Source: Sinohyriopsis cumingii (Eukaryota; Mollusca; Bivalvia; Unionida; Unionidae). From it: 64,000 nt of DNA. Positions 51,301-59,400 of the stretch are shown here, in pieces. Position 1 is the stretch's first letter; every line of letters begins with the position of its first letter. Location: contig CM068828.1 of NCBI GenBank assembly GCA_028554795.2, positions 20,763,936-20,827,935 on the forward strand, in the 5' to 3' direction. The translations under genes and the position numbers were made by a program. The notes beneath the pieces were generated by a model that worked only from the letters and a program-made list of their open reading frames with translations, had not been told where the DNA came from and ran no database searches.

Positions 51301-54300
51301 ATATGCTAATGTGCCAGTGACCTGTAATATGGCAATGTGCTTACAATCTTTTGATGCATTACAATCATAAAATCCCAAAATGTACTTCTCTGACTTCACT
51401 ATAATTCCAAATTAATGTTCCAGTCCAAGAGTATTATTTAATGAACACCTTGTATTTCCACTGAATAATAAGTTGATGAAATGAAATATTGAACACAACA
51501 ATAACACTGATTCAACCTCAAATGCTAAATGCAAAAATGAGGAATTTTTCAAGAAAACAGGAATTATAAAAAAAACTAAGACATAAAAATAGAACCAGGA
51601 TAAGGGTCAGAATTTCATTGTTAGAGCATTCTAAGTTGTCACAAAATAAGACCTATTACTAAAATTATGATAAAGAAATGTCAAGTACACTAGGTATTTC
51701 CATGTGGGAATACCAATGTCCTAGACTCAAAATAAACATGGTTACATTAATAAAGAGCTGAATACTTAATCTACAATCATCAGAATTAGCTATGTATTCT
51801 GCTGTTTACAAAATCAATGTTACTGGTCAGGTACAACATGAACATGATTTAGACAAGGTCAAGTACTAACTACAATTATACACAACATATAAACATGGAG
51901 AAAAAATTAACAAACAATACAAATTAAATTTATGTAACAGTACATATTAAAGGCCCTACCAAATGCAATTTAGAATGCCTTTGGGTACATTTCAAAGGGC
52001 ACTACTATGGGAGAGATGAAACTATTCATGGCAAATTAATGCTGTGCCAGTGAAGAAATGAAGCTATTCATGGCAAAGTAATGCTGTGCACAGGTAGAAA
52101 TGAAACTATTCATGGCAAAGTAATGCCGTGTAAATGTAGAAATGAAGCTAATCATGGCAAAGTAATGCTGTGTAAATATAGAAATGAAGCTAATCATGGC
52201 AAAGTAATGTGTAAATATAGAAATGAAGCTATTCATGGCAAAGTTATGCTGTGGAAAGCAAATCAGAAGAACAGACAAAAATCAAAAGCCCATAACTTCT
52301 GTATATGTCACTGTATGCTAGAAATCAAACTAATTCAAACCCCTATTAACATAAAGAACAATACTAAATTAGAATTATTAAAAAAGGGACTTTAACTCCA
52401 CTAAAAGACTGCTGTTGTTGTTGTTTTGGAGTTCTATGCCATTTTTCAGTGCAAGTGTATAACTGATGGAGGAAGAACCCGGGAAAATGCCAGAAAGAAC
52501 CACTGACCCAAAGGAAGCTACTGGCAGCTTTCTCACATACCCACCCTGACTAGAACCCATGTGGACAGAGATGAGATAGCTGTGATTTGTAAAGGCAGGT
52601 GCTTTAGACCACTCAGCCACCAGAGGCTGCCCCCTAGATTCAGTAAAGGCAGATACTTTAGACCACTCAGCCACCAGAGGCTGCCCCCATAGATGATGTT
52701 TAAAATAAGCTGTATTCCAGGCCTCATCAGCCAGTTAAAATCCACCAATTCATGACAAAGTAAGACCAAAATCAGGGGGACAGCAATAAGGGCACATAAC
52801 TCCTGTCACAAACACCATGAAATGTTGGAAATGTAATCATCATTTGCTCAGAATATAAACTGCATCAAAATCTGGCTAGGAATTAAATTATCCTTCATGA
52901 AGTTATGATGTGCAAACTAAAGTGAGGAGGATGGGCAATAGGGTAAAATTATGTTGTGGAAACTAAAGTCAGAAGGGTGGACGATAGGGTAAAGTTATGT
53001 GGTAAACTAAACTTAGGAGGATGGGCAACTAGAGTAAAGTCATGTGGTAAACTAAAGTGAGGAGGATGGGCAACTAGGATAAAGTTATGTTGTGGAAACT
53101 AAAGTCAGGAGGATGGGCAACTAGGGTAAAGTTTTGTTGTGGAAACTAAAGTGAGGAGGATGGGCAACTAGGGTAATGTCATACTGTGGAACTAAAGTCA
53201 GGAGGATGGGCAACAAGGGTAAAGTTATGTGGTGAACTAAAGTGAGGAGGATGGGCAACTAGGGTAATGTCATGCTGTGGAACTAAAGTCAGGAGGATGG
53301 GCAACCAGGGTAAAGTTATGTTGTGGAAATTAAACCAGAAGGATGGTTAAATAGGGTAAAGTTATGTTTTATAAACTAAAATCAGGTAGAAGGGCAACTA
53401 GGGGGAAACACGTAGATTTTATTTTGTGTAATGGTGGAAATCAAACTTATTCTTTAATTACATAAAATAATTGCATGTTCAATTAAGAATCCACTATATT
53501 TGATCTTGAACATTTTTCTTATCCTCAAGATTTCCATATTCTTGAAAATTAACAATTGTGGTCCCAGTATTTAAGAAAAGATGCAGAACAAATGTTTCAA
53601 ACTGTCACCTAATATCACTTCTTTGAATTTAATGTAAGGTGTTTAAAAAACATGTCTACAAATATTTGCATAATTATATTGTTCAACATAACTTGATTTC
53701 ACCTGATCAATCGGGCTTTACACCCGGTGACTCTACAACAAATAAGCTATTAGATATTTATAATATGACTTTTTTAGCTCTAGACCACAGAAAAGAAATG
53801 AAAACTGTTTTTTATTCACATTAGTAAAGTGTTTGAATGTGTCTGGCATTCCAGACCAGGGAAAGGAAGTTAGAACTGTTTTCTTTGATATTAAGAAAGT
53901 GTTTGATCATGTTTAGCATTCCAGACTACTTAAACTTAAGAAGATCAGTGTTCAAGGTAGACTACTGTCATGGTTAGTACATTACATGTCATTAGGAAAA
54001 CAAAAGAGTTGTCCCCATTCATGATATCCTGATTTTCAATTTATAAATGCGGGAGTCCCTCAAGGATTGATCCATGGACCATTATCACTTTCAGTATATA
54101 TAAATGATATTGTAAATGATATACAATCATCACTAAGACTATTTGCAGATGATACTACACTATATATAATCATTGAAAATCCAGATGAGGCTAACAAAAT
54201 CCTAAATTTGGACATTAAACATTACAGTACTTGTCCCCTTTTTGGCTAGTGACCTTTAACCCAAATAAAATAAAGTCAATTCTCACAACACAAAAGCAAC

Positions 54301-56416
54301 ATTCAAATAACCAACCTAGACTGCAGATATCCGGTAAAGATATTCAAGAATTCCAACCTAAACACTTAGGCATCTTACTTAGGTATTATAGTGTCATGCG
54401 ATGGCGCATGGCAAATTCATGCCAAGCATTAATCTGAAAAGACCTGCAAGAAAGCAAATGTTTTAAAAAATGTGAAATATAGAATGGATCTCTTGTCCTT
54501 GGAAAGAATGTATACATCTTTTATACTTCCCATGTTTGACTAAGCTGATTGTATCTGAGATAACTTATTATGCAAGAAACGAAATGAATGGAAAAAATAA
54601 ATTTGAAGGCTATGAGAAAAGTATCAGGTGCTACCAAGAGCGCATCTTCAATTGCCAAGGTTGCGATATGATAACCCTATCTATACCTTGGTGTATTGAG
54701 CAGATATTACCATCCTTCAGGTCTGTTAATCTCATTTTTAAGTTGTTCAAATTTCATTTAAGTTGTCCAAATGTGAACACTGTTCCTACATGATCGAGAC
54801 CATACCCCGCTCCCTGCACACAACATGAATGGACTGATAAATAAGCAATTTTCCACTGCCGGACTGTGCTCATACCAATACCTTACACTCAAATACACCT
54901 GTAATGGCTTCCCTCTGGTATGTAGTCATACTTTTGGTGTTAAATTTACCAAGTAATCTTTTTAAGTTAATTGCCTCTATCATTTTCGGCTGATGTGCAA
55001 TGCACTACTGTTACACTTGGTTAGTTGGCATTATATTCTAAGGGAAGCAACTCATGAAATTCAATAGATATTGCTAGGACAAAGCAATAAAATATCTGTT
55101 CAATCTATCAAGGCATAGACAGGGTTATCATATCAGAACCTTGACTAGCGAAGATGCCAAGAGTGTGGCTTGGGCATTATTATATGAGGAAACTGGGTGG
55201 AATAGCCTGAATCATCGACACAATAGGCATAAATTAATTATCTTGTTTAAAATGTACCATGGTTTTGCTTCAAATTACTGACCAGATATAATTCATCCTC
55301 TTGTTTTTAAGAATGATGGCTACTCCACTTGATTATCCAATACAATTCAACCTCCTTAGTGCCAAACGAATCTTTATCAAAAATCTTTTCTATCCTGCAC
55401 AATTCAACAGTGGAATATGTTACTGATTGAAATAATTAGTAATACATCCATCTAGAATCTGAAAACTTACCTGATTGATGTGAAATATAAAAATCTTTTG
55501 TATTATTCTGATGGTGATTGGGTGGATCAAGTTCATCATAGTACGTGACTAAGAACAAAATGCAGTAGCTTAAATAATTATTTATTCCAAAATCATGTTT
55601 CTGATAATAGGTAATGCACCTTTGGAAAAGTAAAAGCAGCTGAACACTTTCTGTTAGAATGTAAAAGTTATACAACTCAGATACACAGTTCTACTCACAT
55701 TACCAACCCAACTTACAATTAAGACCTTATTACCCAGCAATCTGATGCATTCTGATGAAATTAATATGCAAATATTTATGGCAGTGCAACCTTCATAAAA
55801 ATACCTATGAATATTTTTAAATCTTACTAGTGAACTGTTTGTAATCACTATTGTTATTTAAAACAAGTTGCTGAGACTGTTGGTTATTATGACATGTCAT
55901 GAAATATAGAGAACATAATTAACAGAACATGTAAATTCTGTCACGTTAAGTTATTTACTGACAAATATAACATGTTAAGATTTGAATATATCCTTTATTT
56001 TTCTCATTCAGAGCTTCTGTTGTCTGTATACTTGGATATATGTATAGTACCTTGACATGCAAGTAGTCAGTGTAACAGTCCTGAAACAGAAAGTTATTTT
56101 CTAAATGTATGTGAACTTGAGCTGGAAATTAAACTGGGGTGAGTGTGTTACAACATGTTTAGCTGTGACTGCCACATGACCAATACACATGATCAATACC
56201 ATACTATTCTATTTTCAGTAATGAATAGATTAAAAGTGATAGTGAAATAATAGTGAGCAATTTCTAAGTTAATAAACCCATATAAGGATTAAAAAAATAG
56301 TATCCCCCCAAATTGTATCAAAAGACATGCTATTTTTGGCATTAAAAAAATAAAAAAATAATAATAATAATAATATTATTATTATCGTTATTATAATGAC
56401 GATTGTATTATTATTA

Positions 56417-56460
<44 letters not shown>

Positions 56461-59400
56461 GTGAAAGATGTTTTGGTAGGTAAAATATCATCTATACTAA
56501 CTTTTAAAATTATTTTCAATGCAGAAAGTCCATTAAATGAAATGCTAAGATATGGATAGAAACTGAGTCAAAGAAGCAATATACAACTTACATGTATGAT
56601 AAATCCAAGGAGGAAAAGGAATTTTTAGGAGCATCATCACGTGTTCACTTTTGTGGAAATTTGAGGCATTACAGCTCTCTTCAATTTCAAATCATGACAT
56701 AACAGTGCAATCATGACATCATGGACAGTAACACAATAGATGTCATGTGGTCTACACAATTATAGTGTTGCCATGTGATCCAAACAATTATAGTATTGTC
56801 ATGTGATCTGCACAATGAGGGCATGTGATGACGCATAATTAATAGCATCATGTGATCAAGATTCTCAATAATGTAATATATTTATCATCATTTACAATAA
56901 AACTTGTTACTCTGTGAAAGTCATCATTCCTAAAAACAATATGTCTTTACTGATCCCTTTACAGACTATCCCCAAATCAATCAAATGTATTTCCTTTTAA
57001 TCTAGACTCACGGTTCTCTATAGGATTTCAGAAATGAGTGTGAAAGACCGTTGTTTTTCAAAAACTGAGAGTCAAATCTGGAAATCTGACAGTGAACCAT
57101 CAGATCACAAGTGTGAGAAAACAAAAACATTATCATGAAACCAGAAGATTTAAATTGTTAAAAAATTTACTTGAGTTCAAACTATTTACTTCTGGTAGAG
57201 ATTTGTTGTGATATATTGACATGTACCATTCTCTTGTTGCAGGTGTACATGTAAAGCATGGTAAGCATTCATGTCATATCATTTGTTTACAATGTTTGAA
57301 TTCTATAAATGATATTTATAATAGTTATTCTAACAAATTCATGTACAAATGGGTATTTAGATAATACATTCAGAACAATGTTTTGCCAAAGAATATTCTG
57401 TAGACTTACATGATCTTTATTCTGGGCTATGTTCAAAGTTCAACATGAATTTTATGATGTTAACCATCTATGTCTGGAAACAATTTGTGTATTGGAGGCA
57501 CCTTCAGTTTTCACTAAGTGGTATGTGAAGTGATGTTAAACATTAATAAACATTTTAGCTTTTGAATAGAACCAATTTTGCTTAACAATACAATAGCCAA
57601 CATACCATCTCCTGCAAAGATAACATGTTTGTGCATGTTTAAATTTTCCTGCAAAGATAACATATCCATATTTTGCATGTTTTAATTGTTCTGCACTAAC
57701 AATCTCATATGGTGGCCAGTGTTAACTGTTATATGTATTACACAACAACTTCTGTGTTTGGTCATATATTTGTAATTAAAAGTGGAATAATATAATTAGC
57801 ATGATATATCAGTCTTGAATCACAACATTTTCATGGTGGTTAATATTTATTGTTTTCTTAAATCCCTGTTAGAACTGTGCATTATTTTGGAAGAGTTACA
57901 TGGTGTAGTGCAACTAAAAGTTATAAATAGGGGTGTCAGTTTTCCTTTAAGTACATTGGATTGTTGTGCAATTACAATATATACTGTGTTCCCATTTTGT
58001 AAACCAGTTTCCAAAAGTGGTAGGGGATGTTGTCATTCTCTTGAAAAAAATTAATTTAAAATAATTATATTTGGAAATATACATTCATTTCTGCAATATG
58101 TATATATATTGTAAATTTCTGTACTAAAGAAAATCAAATCCAAAATATTATAGCATAGAGTACTACTTATACATAGTGGTAGTGGGTCTTGATAAAACTT
58201 ACACAATGCTATTTTAGTACACTTGTATGACTTTACATTTTTATTAATGTTACTCCATTGAATATTCTTAAATCTTACTAGTGAATTGTTTGTGATTACT
58301 ACTGTTATTGAACAGAAGTTGCTGAGACTGTTGGTTATTTTGAAATTTAATGAAATAGAATGAACATAATAAGAAAACATGTAAATTCTACTCAATTAAT
58401 TTAAATATTGACAAATATAACATGTTAAGATCTGAATAAATTATTTATTTTTCTCATTCAGAGTTTCTGTTTTCTGTATACTTGAATAGATATATAGTTT
58501 CTTGACATAAAAGTAGCTAATTTCTACAATGACTATGTCTGTTATCGGATGACTGTCTATAAACCACATTATCATATTGCAACCAATTCAAGGTTTCAAT
58601 TTAAAGATAGCTAAGTACAGAAACAGGAAGTAAATCTCTAATGTACATGAGCTTGTACTGGAAATTAATACTTAATCTAACAGATGATACCAGAAAATTT
58701 CCATCAGTGCCTAATAACCATTTGAACTGCCAATTTCTCCTAGCGAATTTAAAGTTGCTTTTGTAGTTGCCAATCTATATAAAGCAAGACTTAATTAAAA
58801 TATTTAAACTAGTTTTTATTATGATTATCTTTTCCTTTTGCTTCACATATTTATATGGATATAAAGAATGTACATATTCATATCCATTCATGTCTAATGG
58901 GTTCTAGCATGCTGACGTACACACTCTCCTAATGACTCATTGACTTCTGTTAATTTTATAACGTTCAGGTCCATCTGGATAAAAAACCAGGCCGATACAT
59001 TAAGCAATATGAGCAGGTGTGTTACTGACTCCATTGATTCCAAAATATCAGTAATGGATCATATTACTCAATGTCAACTCAATGCAATTTTACAGCACCA
59101 TCAATCTCACATTAGTTTAAAAAAAAATCCTCTATTTAAAATTATGTTTTTTTTATTTATTAATTTCTCTGTGAATCAAGTCTCTGGAAAATCAAAAATA
59201 ACAATTTGTAATGAGGCATATTTAGCCATATTTAGGCACATTTTCAACTTGCTTGGAGGACATGTGCTGCCACAAGAGGCAAAGTGCTGACAATGGTTAT
59301 AACACAAGTTGAACAGGAACTATTAGATGCAATCAGTCACTGACAGTTCTTTCATCATGGCATTATAGATGAAGACAAAAAAACAGTCAGGTCACACTAA

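Noticed and set aside
58940..59290. 116-codon plus frame as a small gene
   Set aside because: AT-rich, low complexity, no motif; consistent with chance in intron DNA.
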